Assembly: GCA_019636695.1 (NCBI GenBank)
Contig: JAHBXD010000003.1
Span: 248,001-312,000, forward strand
DNA from: Phycisphaeraceae bacterium
Lineage (GTDB): Bacteria > Planctomycetota > Phycisphaerae > Phycisphaerales > UBA1924
Length of the DNA: 64,000 nt
Reading direction: 5' to 3'
Shown in pieces: positions 38,693 through 48,644 of the stretch (its first letter is position 1; the number at the start of each line of letters is the position of its first letter). The position numbers and the translations under genes were made by a program. The notes beneath the pieces were generated by a model. It did not search any database. It was given only the letters and a program-made list of their open reading frames with translations, and was not told the origin of the DNA.

Positions 38693-39649
38693 CTAACGCC
38701 GGCGACGCCCCGCCATCAGGCCGCCCAGCACCACCACCCCCGCGACCCCCGGAGCAGGCACCAGCGTGCCCGTTGCGCTCAGCGTCAACTCACCTGCGAT
38801 ACTCGATTCGATGCGGTCCAGCATCAGATCAAACAGCAGGTTCGCCGTGCCTCCAGGGGGGAGCACAGTCGGTAATTCCAGTGGGAACTGAGGCAGCGCA
38901 ATGCCCGGCTCAACCGCGTCACCCAGATCAAGCACACGAACACTCAACAGGTCGATGTCGTCGCCCACCATCATGAGGGTGCCACCAAAGGGAATCACCC
39001 CGGGCAACGATTCGATCGGCAGATCATTCCCGAGAAAAGTCATCATCAGGTCGATCTGCACCGGAACCAGGGCACTGAACTCCCACACCCCGCCGCCCAG
39101 ATCGCTCAGCACGCCCGGCACGGACTGCCCTATCTGCGTGAAGGTCAACTGGCTCACTGTCACCTCTCCGAATGGAAGGGTGATCGGCAGCCCGATGTAG
39201 GTCGAAGTCGGGTTCCGCGTCCTGAAGCTGTCAGGACTCAGCGAAATCGTCAAAGGCAAGTTCAGGGTCGAACCCATGAGCGCATCGATGGCATACCCCG
39301 AGATCTCGACGCGTCCCTGCGAAGGCTGAATCGCCATCCGGAACCCGCCGCCGGCTGAAGTCTGCACTTCATCGCCCAAATTCAAACCGAGATCGACATC
39401 CACAGGCACGTTCTCGTTCGCGTCAAACGAGCCGAACAATCCCGGCTTGGTCCGTGTCCCATCGGGGTTATCCACCGGATCCCAGTTCCCGATCAGCGTC
39501 CCGGATGTCTCTACAGAAGTTTCGATCGTCGCCTGAAGTCCGCTCGCATGGCTGTTGACCACGAAGTCATACACACCGCCGATGCCCGACCCTGCGGCCA
39601 AGCCGGTGACCGCCCCAAAAAACAAGACCCCCACGCGCGACGTGTGCAT
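38693..39649 (-). CDS. Exported protein with PEP-CTERM-like tail
   Basis: A 318-residue protein with an N-terminal hydrophobic signal (HTSRVGVLFFGAVTGLAAGS), a beta-rich, low-Cys body (NLPLTISLSPDSFRTRNPTS and similar), and a C-terminus of P-A-P-G, a hydrophobic helix (VAGVVVLGGLMAG) and R-R-R-R. This is a P-x-P-G variant of PEP-CTERM sorting signals, read by exosortase/archaeosortase-type systems; none is in this window. The function of the body is not recognisable. It lies downstream of the next PEP-CTERM-like gene on the same strand, with 30 bp between them, so they probably form an operon. Confidence 0.75.
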   Translation of the reverse strand: MHTSRVGVLFFGAVTGLAAGSGIGGVYDFVVNSHASGLQATIETSVETSGTLIGNWDPVDNPDGTRTKPGLFGSFDANENVPVDVDLGLNLGDEVQTSAGGGFRMAIQPSQGRVEISGYAIDALMGSTLNLPLTISLSPDSFRTRNPTSTYIGLPITLPFGEVTVSQLTFTQIGQSVPGVLSDLGGGVWEFSALVPVQIDLMMTFLGNDLPIESLPGVIPFGGTLMMVGDDIDLLSVRVLDLGDAVEPGIALPQFPLELPTVLPPGGTANLLFDLMLDRIESSIAGELTLSATGTLVPAPGVAGVVVLGGLMAGRRRR

Positions 39650-39679
39650 ATCGAGACCTCCTTGGTCCCGAATATGCCG

Positions 39680-40366
39680 TCACGATCGGCAAATTCCATC
39701 CAAATCGAAACTCGACTCGCCTGTATGAGTTCTCGGACTTTGAGTCGCGCTTCGCCGGCGTCGCCCTGTCAACACCCCGGCAAGCCCCAGCGCTGCAAGG
39801 CCGCCCGGCGTCGGCACCGGAGCCGTCAGAATCCGGATTTCCGAGTAGTCATAAAACTGCCCATGCCAGCGTTCCAGCTCGAATGTCAGCGTCGATCCGT
39901 TCACCTGAAGAAAACTCCCGCCCGAGGCAAAAAATCCGCGCAGCGGAACCTGCTGGTAGGTCGTGCCGGGTGGGCCGCACAACGCATCAGAAGCATTCAG
40001 CGACCGGAAATCGTAAATGACCGCGACGATAGGGTTGTCGAATGTCACCCACCCCTTCAGGGGGGTGAAATCCACCCACGACCCTGTGTGCGTCAGCATG
40101 TGCGAATCTACCCGGCCGCTGACCGTTCCCGGTGTCGGTCGCCATGAGATCGCCGGGTTGGTAGTCAGTTCAGCCTGAAGCGCGGAGATCGTGATCCCCT
40201 GGCGCTCATCCCAGATCGTCGCGACTTGGCTGCTCATCCCGTTCCTCGGAGCGGACGGAGGTGACACGAATCGGGACGTTCCGCTCCATGCCACAATCGC
40301 TCCTGTCGCGCTACCCGCCAGAGATGAAATCAACGCCGCGGACGCCAGAAGTGTCATACCTCGCAT
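39680..40366 (-). CDS. Exported protein with PEP-CTERM-like tail and run-on C-terminus
   Basis: A 228-residue protein: signal peptide (MRGMTLLASAALISSLAGS, cleavage near ATGA), a beta-rich body with FTPLKGWVTFDNPIVAVIYD and SFLQVNGSTLTFELERWHGQ, and a sorting-like tail P-T-P-G, GLAALGLAGVLTG, R-R-R-R. Unlike normal members, it continues for about 23 residues past the Arg cluster (SATQSPRTHTGESSFDLDGI and beyond). The body resembles choice-of-anchor/lectin-like exported proteins, but no certain family is visible. AAGGAGC precedes the ATG at 40366. It is divergent from sucC. Confidence 0.72.
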   Translation of the reverse strand: MRGMTLLASAALISSLAGSATGAIVAWSGTSRFVSPPSAPRNGMSSQVATIWDERQGITISALQAELTTNPAISWRPTPGTVSGRVDSHMLTHTGSWVDFTPLKGWVTFDNPIVAVIYDFRSLNASDALCGPPGTTYQQVPLRGFFASGGSFLQVNGSTLTFELERWHGQFYDYSEIRILTAPVPTPGGLAALGLAGVLTGRRRRSATQSPRTHTGESSFDLDGICRS

Positions 40367-40521
40367 GGCTAGCTCCTTGATATGCGGACAGGATGCCCGC
40401 TCATGCTGGAAGCGACGCCCATGCAGGCCGATCACGCTCGGGAGTGTCTCAACTGGCGTTTCCACCCGACGACCTATCATGCCCCCGGTTTTCCACACAC
40501 TCCGTAGCACGAGACCCCGGC

Positions 40522-41757
40522 ATGAAAATTCACGAGTACCAGGCACGCGACCTTCTCGCCTCCGCCGGCATCCCCGTCCCCCCCGGACAGGTCATCTCGT
40601 CGATTGACGAGGCCGCCGCGGCGTATAAACACGTCACTGGCGCCTCGGGAAACCCCTTGGCTGTGGTCAAAGCCCAGGTGCATGCGGGCGGCCGGGGCAA
40701 GGCAGGATTCGTGAAACTCGTTCGCTCTGCTGAGGAAGCCACCGAAGCCGCCCGGTTCATGCTCAGCAACCGCATGCATTCGCCCCAGACCCCGCCCGAG
40801 GGGCTGGAGGTCGGCAAACTGCTGGTCGCCGCTGGGGTGGATATCGCTGACCGCCCGGGTGGGGGGTCTGAAGAGTTCTACCTGGCGATCACCATGGACC
40901 GGGCTTCGCGGCGGAACGTGCTGATCGCGTCCCGCGAAGGTGGGGTCGAAATCGAAAAAATTGCCCACGAGCGCCCTGAAGCGATCATCCGCGAACACCT
41001 GCACCCTGTGGCGGGGCTGGAGCCCCACCAAGCCCGGAGCGTCGCCCAGCGCCTGGGATTCACGGGCAAGCAGATTCTTCAGGCCGCCAGCCTGATGGTG
41101 AACCTCGCGAAGTTGTACGTCGAAAAGGACTGCACGCTCGCTGAGATCAACCCGCTGGTGATCACCGCTACCCCCTCCTCCGACGGTCAGGTCATCGCCA
41201 TCGACGCCAAGTTCAACTTCGACGACAACGCCCTCTTCCGGCACAAAGACCTTCAGGCCATGTTCGACCCGGCGGAAGAGAACCCCGCCGAATTGCGTGC
41301 CCAGAAATTCGGTCTTTCCTACATCGCCCTCGACGGCAACATCGGCTGCCTGGTCAACGGCGCGGGGCTGGCCATGAGCACCATGGACATCATCAAACTG
41401 CACGGGGGTGAACCGGCCAACTTCCTTGATGTCGGCGGCAGCGCCAGCGAAGAAGCCGTGACCGAAGCCTTCCAGATCATCCTCGGTGACGAACGGGTCA
41501 AAGGCGTGCTCGTCAACATCTTCGGCGGCATCATGCGATGCGATGTGATCGCCCAGGGGATCATCAACGCCGCGAGAGGCTTCAAGAACAAGGACGGGTC
41601 CACCGGTTTCAAGGTGCCCCTCGTCGTCCGCCTTGAAGGCACCAACGTCGAGGCGGGGCGGAACCTCCTGAAGGCCGCCGCGGCGGACCTGCCGACCCTT
41701 CAGGCGGCGACGGACATCTCGGACGGGGCGAAGAAGGTCTGTGCGGCGGTGGGGTAA
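40522..41757 (+). CDS. sucC: Succinyl-CoA synthetase beta subunit (ADP/GDP-forming)
   Basis: TCA cycle enzyme subunit that binds the nucleotide and CoA-linked succinyl phosphate. [20 protein letters not shown] at the N-terminus and [14 protein letters not shown] form the ATP-grasp start. [34 protein letters not shown] and [17 protein letters not shown] complete the family signature. At 411 residues it is slightly longer than E. coli SucC (388), with an extra segment near PSSDGQ. The alpha subunit gene sucD, almost always next to it, is not in this window: downstream is a 189-bp gap and then a convergent gene. Confidence 0.96.
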   Translation: MKIHEYQARDLLASAGIPVPPGQVISSIDEAAAAYKHVTGASGNPLAVVKAQVHAGGRGKAGFVKLVRSAEEATEAARFMLSNRMHSPQTPPEGLEVGKLLVAAGVDIADRPGGGSEEFYLAITMDRASRRNVLIASREGGVEIEKIAHERPEAIIREHLHPVAGLEPHQARSVAQRLGFTGKQILQAASLMVNLAKLYVEKDCTLAEINPLVITATPSSDGQVIAIDAKFNFDDNALFRHKDLQAMFDPAEENPAELRAQKFGLSYIALDGNIGCLVNGAGLAMSTMDIIKLHGGEPANFLDVGGSASEEAVTEAFQIILGDERVKGVLVNIFGGIMRCDVIAQGIINAARGFKNKDGSTGFKVPLVVRLEGTNVEAGRNLLKAAAADLPTLQAATDISDGAKKVCAAVG

Positions 41758-41946
41758 GGGAGATCAGACGTTTGGTAAGGTGGCCCGACGTTCTCCACGG
41801 CGCCCCCTCCCATTCCACGACTGATGCCGCTTTCGACATCGTCGTGTCTATCTCAACGCCCACTGGGCACGACCCACCGGGGTGCCCGGACGCTCCACCC
41901 CGTGCTCGCGCTATGCACCATGACCACAGGCGCTGTGTGAGGGGGG

Positions 41947-42567
41947 TCATGCTCGGCGCGCAGGCCGCCGGCCCCGTGCTGCGGCCCCGACAGCCAGGAG
42001 CGCCAAGACTCCCGGAGTGGGTATCGCCCCCGCTCGGATGGGGACGCCGAACTCGGTCTCATACGCGAAACCGAACACCGTGAATGAGGAATACGTCGGC
42101 GCCAAGACACTGGCGACGTGGGCCCACCCATAGCGATCACCTTCCGCGGAAGTGAGTTGCATACCGATATAGGCGCCGTCATCCGGCCAAGGAATCTTGA
42201 TGAAGTCCTCCAGGTAGACCTCGTTCGGGTTGTACTCCCATTCTTGCGGATCGGGGGATGGCCCGATAAGTTCGCCCGCGGCGTGCGGAATCACGAACCA
42301 GTCGTCATATACCCCGTCGAGGATTCCGGGGGCTTTGAGCTCTACGCCGCCAAGGCCCTGGACCCGCAACGCCCCAGTATTCCGCACGGAAAATACGATG
42401 TCCGGAGCGCCGTCACCCGTGAAATCGAACGCGGCGTGCCCGGTCTCACCTCGGGCTACGACGAGCGTGAAGTCCGGAATATCGACATGGATGATGCCGG
42501 CCATCGACCAGGAGGTCGCCCCGATAACGACGCCAGGGGAAAGCCCTCGAATCACGAATCGAGACAT
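41947..42567 (-). CDS. Exported protein with PEP-CTERM-like tail
   Basis: A 206-residue protein: an N-terminal hydrophobic region (LSPGVVIGATSWSMAGI), a beta-rich body with FDFTGDGAPDIVFSVRNTG, which looks like an FG-GAP or similar calcium-turn strand, and the C-terminal tail I-P-T-P-G, VLALLAVGAAARG, R-R-P-A-R-R. It is the third such exported protein within 4 kb. It is convergent with sucC. The body's function is unknown. Confidence 0.68.
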   Translation of the reverse strand: MSRFVIRGLSPGVVIGATSWSMAGIIHVDIPDFTLVVARGETGHAAFDFTGDGAPDIVFSVRNTGALRVQGLGGVELKAPGILDGVYDDWFVIPHAAGELIGPSPDPQEWEYNPNEVYLEDFIKIPWPDDGAYIGMQLTSAEGDRYGWAHVASVLAPTYSSFTVFGFAYETEFGVPIRAGAIPTPGVLALLAVGAAARGRRPARRA

Positions 42568-42877
42568 GAAACACCTCCGGGAGTTGGCTCGGGGCCGCGA
42601 TGGCGCACCCGCTCATGCGGTAGTATCCCGGCAGGAACTTCTGACACATCAGTGACAAAATTCGCGATTGAGAGCGCCGTTGAAGTCCCCTCACGATGTC
42701 ACAAATGCCTGAGAGCCGATGGCCGGTTCATCGCGGCACACTTGAGGGTGTGACATCAGGCCAAGGCAGAACCCTGCACCATTGTGCTGCTGCGCCGGTG
42801 TCCGCCGGCCAGCGCGGGTATTCCGCCTCACAGGCATCGCGCCGGGTTGACCAGCCCGGGTGGCACGTCGCCCCCGG
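42568..42877. other. Intergenic region upstream of the PEP-CTERM-like gene
   Basis: 310 bp between prkA's stop and the start of the 206-residue exported protein, both read on the minus strand. It contains the upstream region of the exported gene and the prkA 3' region. Short frames exist but lack family features. No clear terminator hairpin with a U-run was seen. Confidence 0.5.
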
Positions 42878-44986
42878 TCACTTCTGCTTGGTGTCACCCC
42901 GGGCGAAAATGCTCGCGACATAGTTCAGCACGTCGGTGGCGCTTGCCTCGTTATAGCCGAACTGCTTGATGAGCCGCTGCTTGACGACATCGATCTTCTG
43001 CTGCGTTTCGTCATCAACCACGCTGCTGACAAGATTCTTCAGTTTGATCGTATCGCGGCTGTCTTCAAAGAGCTTGAGTTCGAGGGCCCGATACAGCCTC
43101 GCGTTGGTGTTGTAATCAAACTTCTTGCCGTCGAGCGCAAGCGCACCGATGTAGTTCATGATCTCCTGGCGGAAATCATCTTTCCGGCTTTCCGGAATCT
43201 CGATTTTTTCCTCGATCGCACGCATCAGGCGCTCATCGGGCTCTTCATAACGCCCGGTATACTTGTTCTGCACCTTCTCGCGCTGCGTATACGCCTTGAC
43301 GTTCTCGATGTAGTTGGTGCACAGACGCTTGATCGCCTCTTCGTCGGCGCTGATCGCCCGCTGCACCTCGCCCTTGATGATGTCTTCGTATTCTTCCTTC
43401 ACAACGCTCAGCAGTTCGCGATAACGCTTTCTGGTCTCTTCGTCGGTAATGAGCGAGTGGTGGCTCATGCCGCCTTCAAGCTCATTGATCACCATGAACG
43501 GATTGACCGTCTTCTCCTCGATCGCCTGGCGGCTGACCAACGCGTTCGAGAGCTTGTCCTGCACATAGCGCGGGCTGATGCCGTTCATGCCCTCGCGCGG
43601 AGCCTCTTCCTTCAGTTCCTTCACGCTGTCCTCGGTGAAGCCGGGGATATTTTTGCCGTTGTACAGCTTCATCTTCTGCAGCAGGCTCAGGCCGGCTTTC
43701 TTCGGCTCTTCAAGCCTGGTCAGCACGGCCCACATCGCCGCCACTTCGAGCGTGTGCGGCGCAATGTGAATATTGCGAATCCGCTCGGGCCCGAAATCTT
43801 TCTGATAAATCTTGATCTCGTCATCAAGCCGGATGTTGTAGGGAATGTCGATCTTGATCGTGCGGTCGCGGAAGGCCTCCATCATTTCGTTGTTCTGAAG
43901 GCGCTTATATTCCGGCTCGTTCGTGTGCCCGACGATGACTTCGTCGATGTACGTCTGCGCGAATTTCTTCGGCTTGATCGTGTGCTCCTGGCTTGCCCCG
44001 AGCAGGTCATACAAGAACGCCACATCGAGCTTGAGCACTTCGATGAACTCGCAGATGCCGCGATTGGCGATGTTCAGTTCACCGTCGAAGTTGAATGCCC
44101 TGGGGTCGGAATCGCTGCCGTACTGTGCGATCTTGCGATAGTTGATGTCGCCGGTCAGTTCGGTCGAGTCCTGGTTCTTCTCGTCCTTCGGCTGGAACGT
44201 GCCGATGCCCACGCGGTCCTTCTCGCTCAGCACGATCCGGCGCACCTTCACGTGCTCCATCACTTTCTTCCAGTCGCCGTCATAGAAGGCCATCAGATCT
44301 TCAAAGATCTTGCGGCTGAAGGGGTCAGGCTCGCCGTAAACGCGAACCTTGCCGTTATGAAACTCGGGCTTATACGAAGCATTCAACTGCTCCAGAATTG
44401 CCTCGCGCGCTGCCCGGGGCACCAGGATCAGCGGCTCCTCGTGCATCGGGCTGGGGTATTCGTGCGTCCTGGCCGCGGCGCCTTCGGCGCCGGCGCTCAC
44501 TTCACAGCGGTCATCCAGAAGCCAACTAAATGAGTACAGCGCGCCTCCCGGTGTGCGGCTGTAATGCTCAATGCCCTTCTTCAGCAACCGCGCGATCGTG
44601 CTCTTGCTGCTCCCGACCGGGCCGTGAAGCAGGAGAATTCGCTTGTCGGTGCCGTACCCCTCGGCGGCCGACCGAAGAAACCCGACCAACTGCATCAACG
44701 CAAAATCAAGCCCGTAAATGCCGTCAGCGCCCTTGTCGAACGGATCACTGAAAAAGTGATACCGAACGCACTCTTTCTTGAAAACGCGATAGCGCTCCCA
44801 CCCGTGCGACATGATCGCGTCGTACAACCGCTGATAGGCGTTTCGAAGCACCTCGGGCTGCTTTGAGGCAAGTTCCAGATAATCCCAGAAACTGCCCGTC
44901 CAGTGCTGGTCCTGAAACCCGCGACGATCAAGCCGCGACTCGATCAGGTTCACAAGGTCGCCGGTGTTCATGGGCGTCGACGCCAT
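42878..44986 (-). CDS. prkA: PrkA family serine protein kinase (YeaG-like)
   Basis: A 702-residue PrkA-family protein: the N-terminal AAA+-like domain with Walker [19 protein letters not shown] (about residue 100), an expected PrkA core with [14 protein letters not shown] linking segments, [20 protein letters not shown], and the C-terminal PrkA-specific region ([40 protein letters not shown]). PrkA acts in stress and stationary-phase responses with DUF444 and SpoVR partners; current work also treats the family as Lon-like AAA+ proteins with kinase or protease-like activity. AAGGAGG precedes the ATG at 44986. Confidence 0.94.
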   Translation of the reverse strand: MASTPMNTGDLVNLIESRLDRRGFQDQHWTGSFWDYLELASKQPEVLRNAYQRLYDAIMSHGWERYRVFKKECVRYHFFSDPFDKGADGIYGLDFALMQLVGFLRSAAEGYGTDKRILLLHGPVGSSKSTIARLLKKGIEHYSRTPGGALYSFSWLLDDRCEVSAGAEGAAARTHEYPSPMHEEPLILVPRAAREAILEQLNASYKPEFHNGKVRVYGEPDPFSRKIFEDLMAFYDGDWKKVMEHVKVRRIVLSEKDRVGIGTFQPKDEKNQDSTELTGDINYRKIAQYGSDSDPRAFNFDGELNIANRGICEFIEVLKLDVAFLYDLLGASQEHTIKPKKFAQTYIDEVIVGHTNEPEYKRLQNNEMMEAFRDRTIKIDIPYNIRLDDEIKIYQKDFGPERIRNIHIAPHTLEVAAMWAVLTRLEEPKKAGLSLLQKMKLYNGKNIPGFTEDSVKELKEEAPREGMNGISPRYVQDKLSNALVSRQAIEEKTVNPFMVINELEGGMSHHSLITDEETRKRYRELLSVVKEEYEDIIKGEVQRAISADEEAIKRLCTNYIENVKAYTQREKVQNKYTGRYEEPDERLMRAIEEKIEIPESRKDDFRQEIMNYIGALALDGKKFDYNTNARLYRALELKLFEDSRDTIKLKNLVSSVVDDETQQKIDVVKQRLIKQFGYNEASATDVLNYVASIFARGDTKQK

Positions 44987-45407
44987 CGCAAACCCTCCTT
45001 GGTGCCGCACCAGCAGCATGCGGCGCAGCCCGACGGACAAATCTCACGATCCAAGGCACGTCCGAGACGGCAACGCCTCGACGGCTCCGCCCCCCTTCCT
45101 CCACCGCACGGCCCGATCCCACGCTGACCGCGGAACCCTCAAACCGGTATCGGCCCGCGGCGGGCCGCCTTCCAAAGAATGCGCGCTGGTCGCCAAAATC
45201 ATCTACGAACAAACCCTGCCTCAGGATCGCACTTCGCTTAGTGCTTCGCCTTCGAAGGCGTTGAAACCCCCATTCCAGATACCCAGGGGCTTCACCCTCT
45301 ATCCGGATGATTCGCTCATCGACCTCTGAAGAATTTCCGATGCAAACCCAGGTTCCTGCACAGAGTTCCCATAGGGTGCCGTCCACCCACCGGAATCGGG
45401 GGTTGCC
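44987..45407. other. Divergent intergenic region between prkA and the FIST gene
   Basis: 421 bp that must hold promoters for both prkA (minus) and the FIST-kinase pair (plus). Frames of 80-150 codons here look like random GC-rich open sequence, with no start signal plus family match. No obvious operator was recognised. Confidence 0.5.
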
Positions 45408-46547
45408 ATGATCCGAACCGATTGCCCGTTCCAGACGTTCATGTTCGAACCAAAGCAGGGCTGGTCATGCCCATTCCCCGCACTCGACTCGCCCCAGACG
45501 CTGGTGGTTGCCTTCGGCGCATCCTCCTTAATCGATGATCCTGCCCCGATGACCGAGCTGCGCCGGGCCTTCCCGTCGTCGCACCTCATCGGATGCTCCA
45601 CCAGTGGACAGTTTGTGGGTGACCGTCTGTTCGACGGCGGGATCGCCGTCAGCCTCTTCCGGTTCCGCCGCACGCGACTCGCAACCGCGTATGCCCCGAT
45701 CCGCTCCGCGGAAGACTCATTCCGCGCTGGTGACACCCTCGCCCGGCAACTCGCAGGACCGGACCTGCGTGCGGTCTTCGTCCTTTCTGACGGCTTGAAC
45801 ATCAACGGCAGTGAACTCATCCGGGGCCTGTCGGCATCTTTGCCGCAATCGGTGGTCATCACCGGCGGCCTTGCCGGAGACGGCGACCGCTTCAAGCGCA
45901 CATGGGTGCTCCGGAACGGATGCCCCGAATCCGGATTTGTCACCGCCGTTGGTTTCCACGGAAGGCACATTCGCATCGGGCACGGTTCACAAGGCGGGTG
46001 GGATGTGTTCGGGCCCGAGCGCATCGTCACACGCGCCAAAGGGAACGTGCTCTATGAGCTCGATAACGAACCAGCGCTTCCCTTGTACAAGCGTTACCTG
46101 GGCGAACTTGCTTCGGGCCTTCCCTCCACGGCGCTGCTCTTTCCGCTGGCAGTTCGCCCAGCGCGGCAGAGCGACCATCCGATCGTTCGAACCGTGCTGG
46201 GCGTCAACGAACAGGACGGTTCGATGACCTTCGCCGGTGACATCACCGAAGGGCATCTGGCCCAGTTGATGCGCGCGAACTTCGACCGACTCATCTCCGC
46301 ATCCGCCGAATCTGCCAAGACAGCCTCAGAAGCATCGCCCTGCCTGGCAATCGCCGTCAGTTGCGTCGGTCGCCGTTTGATTCTCGGAGAGCGGACCGAG
46401 GAAGAACTCAATGCTGTTCTCGAATCCCTGCCCGCAGGATCACAGGTCGCCGGGTACTACTCCTACGGCGAGATATCCCCGAGTGGAATCGGCGATTGCG
46501 GCCTGCATAACCAGACCATGACCTTGACGACGTTCTCCGAGACCTGA
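45408..46547 (+). CDS. FIST domain sensory protein
   Basis: A 379-residue protein with FIST-N (about 30-220: VVAFGASSLIDDPAPMTELR, then IGCSTSGQFVGDRLFDGGIA and VVITGGLAGDGDRFKRTWVL) and FIST-C (about 220-365, ALPLYKRYLGELASGLPSTA, ending in AGYYSYGEISPS). FIST domains are extracellular or cytoplasmic small-ligand (amino acid-type) sensors that usually feed histidine kinases or cyclic-di-GMP enzymes. No signal peptide is seen, so it is probably cytoplasmic. It is 4 bp upstream of a hybrid kinase gene that lacks its own sensor domain, which strongly suggests a two-protein sensor. Confidence 0.88.
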   Translation: MIRTDCPFQTFMFEPKQGWSCPFPALDSPQTLVVAFGASSLIDDPAPMTELRRAFPSSHLIGCSTSGQFVGDRLFDGGIAVSLFRFRRTRLATAYAPIRSAEDSFRAGDTLARQLAGPDLRAVFVLSDGLNINGSELIRGLSASLPQSVVITGGLAGDGDRFKRTWVLRNGCPESGFVTAVGFHGRHIRIGHGSQGGWDVFGPERIVTRAKGNVLYELDNEPALPLYKRYLGELASGLPSTALLFPLAVRPARQSDHPIVRTVLGVNEQDGSMTFAGDITEGHLAQLMRANFDRLISASAESAKTASEASPCLAIAVSCVGRRLILGERTEEELNAVLESLPAGSQVAGYYSYGEISPSGIGDCGLHNQTMTLTTFSET

Positions 46548-46551
46548 GCGC

Positions 46552-47958
46552 ATGCATCCGATTCTGGTACGCCAACTCAAGCGTGCTGGCCTCGACCCGG
46601 ACACCCCTCCGGGTGGTGAGGATACGGAATCGTGGCACACGTTCCTCGAGAGCGTCTCTCGTGCCTACCAGCACGCTGATGACGACCGAGCACTGCTTGA
46701 GCGCTCCATCCAGGTTTCTTCTCAGGAGATGCGAACCTTGCACGCACAACTCCAATCCCATAACGTCTCGCTTGCAGAAGCACGTGACGCCGCCGAGGCC
46801 GCCAGCCGCGCAAAAAGCGAATTTCTCGCGAACGTCAGCCACGAAATCCGCACGCCGATGACCGCGATTCTCGGCTTTACTGAACTGCTTGTGGATGAAT
46901 CGGCCACGGACTTGGAACGCGCTGAATGCGCTGCCACTGTTCGGCGCAACGCGGAACATCTCATGTCCTTGATCGATGACATTCTCGATCTCTCGAAGAT
47001 TGAGGCCGGGCGGATGCACATCGAGCGCGTTGATACCGACGTTATCCAGCTCGCGCAAGACGTCCACGCGCTGATGCGCCCGCGCGCTGAAAGCAAAAAC
47101 GTGCGACTGGATCTGCACATCGACCCGACCATGCCCAGACGCTTTCTGATCGATCCGATCCGTTTCCGCCAGATTCTCGTCAACCTCGTCGGCAATGCGA
47201 TCAAATTCACCGACTCCGGGTTCGTCCGCGTCGCCATGCGTCGGCAGAATGACACCCTGCACGTGCAGGTCGTCGATTCCGGCATCGGCATCTCTGCCGA
47301 TGCCCTCTCCGGCCTGTTTCAACCCTTTGTTCAGGCTGACAAGTCCACCACGCGTCGATACGGCGGCACGGGCCTTGGCCTCTACATTTCGCGCACCTTT
47401 GCACAAATGCTCGGCGGTGATCTCACGGCCCAGAGCGTCCCCGGCCAAGGTTCAACCTTCACGCTGACCATCGCCGCGGCCGAATCACTCTCTACGCCGG
47501 GTGCGCATGCCGAACAATCGAACCTGGCAAAATCCACTCGCACAAAGCCCGCTGTCTTGAATGGCCGAAAAATCCTCCTCGCCGAAGACGGCCCGGACAA
47601 CCAGCGACTCATTGCGCTGCATCTGCGGAATGCAGGCGCCGAAGTTGAGGTCGTCGGCAACGGTCGGCTGGCCGTCGCCGCAGCGCTCTCGGCATTGACC
47701 GCCGGACGCCCGTTCGACCTGATCCTGATGGATATGCAGATGCCGGAAATGGACGGCTACACAGCAACCTGCCAGCTTCGAAGCAACGCATATACCGGTC
47801 CGATTGCCGCCCTCACCGCGCACGCCATGGCCGGCGACCGCGAAAGCTGCTTCGCCGCAGGGTGCGATGCCTATCTCACCAAGCCCATAGAACGAGCCAG
47901 TCTCATCGAGAATTGTCGCAAACTGATCGAAAACCCGCGATCCATCCAGGCAGCCTGA
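46552..47958 (+). CDS. Hybrid histidine kinase without sensor domain
   Basis: A 468-residue soluble kinase. A short coiled-coil region (LLERSIQVSSQEMRTLHAQL) precedes HisKA with H97 in FLANVSHEIRTPMTAILGF. Then come the HATPase with N-box VGNAIKFTD, G1 and G2 boxes (DSGIGI, GGTGLGL), and a C-terminal receiver with the acidic pocket AEDGPDNQ, the phospho-Asp D394 in LILMDMQMPEMDGY, and a K in LTKPI. There is no PAS or transmembrane segment, so the signal probably arrives from the FIST protein encoded 4 bp upstream. There is no DNA-binding output; a separate response regulator or Hpt would be needed. Confidence 0.93.
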   Translation: MHPILVRQLKRAGLDPDTPPGGEDTESWHTFLESVSRAYQHADDDRALLERSIQVSSQEMRTLHAQLQSHNVSLAEARDAAEAASRAKSEFLANVSHEIRTPMTAILGFTELLVDESATDLERAECAATVRRNAEHLMSLIDDILDLSKIEAGRMHIERVDTDVIQLAQDVHALMRPRAESKNVRLDLHIDPTMPRRFLIDPIRFRQILVNLVGNAIKFTDSGFVRVAMRRQNDTLHVQVVDSGIGISADALSGLFQPFVQADKSTTRRYGGTGLGLYISRTFAQMLGGDLTAQSVPGQGSTFTLTIAAAESLSTPGAHAEQSNLAKSTRTKPAVLNGRKILLAEDGPDNQRLIALHLRNAGAEVEVVGNGRLAVAAALSALTAGRPFDLILMDMQMPEMDGYTATCQLRSNAYTGPIAALTAHAMAGDRESCFAAGCDAYLTKPIERASLIENCRKLIENPRSIQAA

Positions 47959-47961
47959 GCC

Positions 47962-48528
47962 TTAGCCGATGCCCAACGGCACCGGCTGCGGGCGAATGCG
48001 AACATTCGGAGCAACCGTCAGCCCTAGCGGAACGCGCTTCCCGTCTGGCCCCTTCGGCGGAATGCCCTCGTTGTCGATGTGCCGCTGAATCGCCATCACG
48101 CCCTCGATCAGCATTTCCGGGCGCGGCGGACACCCCGGCACGTACACATCCACCGGGATGAACTGATCGCACCCCTGCACGGTGGCATAAGTATCAAACA
48201 CACCGCCCGTGCTGGCGCAGGCGCCCATCGAAATCACCCACTTCGGCTCGGTCATCTGCTCATAAATCCGCTGGAGCACGGGCAGCATCTTGATCCCCAC
48301 CCGCCCGGCCACCACCATCAGATCGGCCTGACGCGGACTGAATCGAGCCACCTCCGCCCCGAACCTCGCCAAGTCATACCGCGAGCACGCAGTCGCCATG
48401 AACTCAATCCCGCAGCATGCCGTCGCAAACGGCATCGGCCACAAGCTGCTCCGGCGAGCCCAGTTGATCACGCGGCGGAGCTGCGTCGTCAGAAATGCAT
48501 CGGTCGGAAGTGCCGCTTCAATGCCCAT
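47962..48528 (-). CDS. nuoB: NADH-quinone oxidoreductase subunit B
   Basis: The complex I subunit that carries cluster N2. All four ligand Cys are seen: the paired Cys in [17 protein letters not shown] and [27 protein letters not shown] is diagnostic. The 188-residue length is normal. I chose the ATG at 48528 with GGAGG 5 bases upstream; the frame extends to a TTG at 48540. The gene is isolated: no nuoA, C or D beside it, but an ACT gene upstream and a convergent kinase, so it is either a rearranged or a second copy. Confidence 0.95.
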   Translation of the reverse strand: MGIEAALPTDAFLTTQLRRVINWARRSSLWPMPFATACCGIEFMATACSRYDLARFGAEVARFSPRQADLMVVAGRVGIKMLPVLQRIYEQMTEPKWVISMGACASTGGVFDTYATVQGCDQFIPVDVYVPGCPPRPEMLIEGVMAIQRHIDNEGIPPKGPDGKRVPLGLTVAPNVRIRPQPVPLGIG

Positions 48529-48644
48529 GCCCGCCTCCAACGCCGAACATCCGGCCCCACTTCAGCATACGCGCCTTCAACGCACCCTGATGCCGATACC
48601 GCCCGGCGCACCCCACGCACGGCCACACACGCCCGCTTCGCCCC

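Noticed and set aside
42860..44533. 557-codon plus-strand frame
   Set aside because: Antisense to prkA. Length alone misleads in this GC-rich DNA.
44928..45386. 152-codon minus-strand frame upstream of prkA
   Set aside because: It overlaps the prkA start in another frame and has random Arg/Gly-rich composition.
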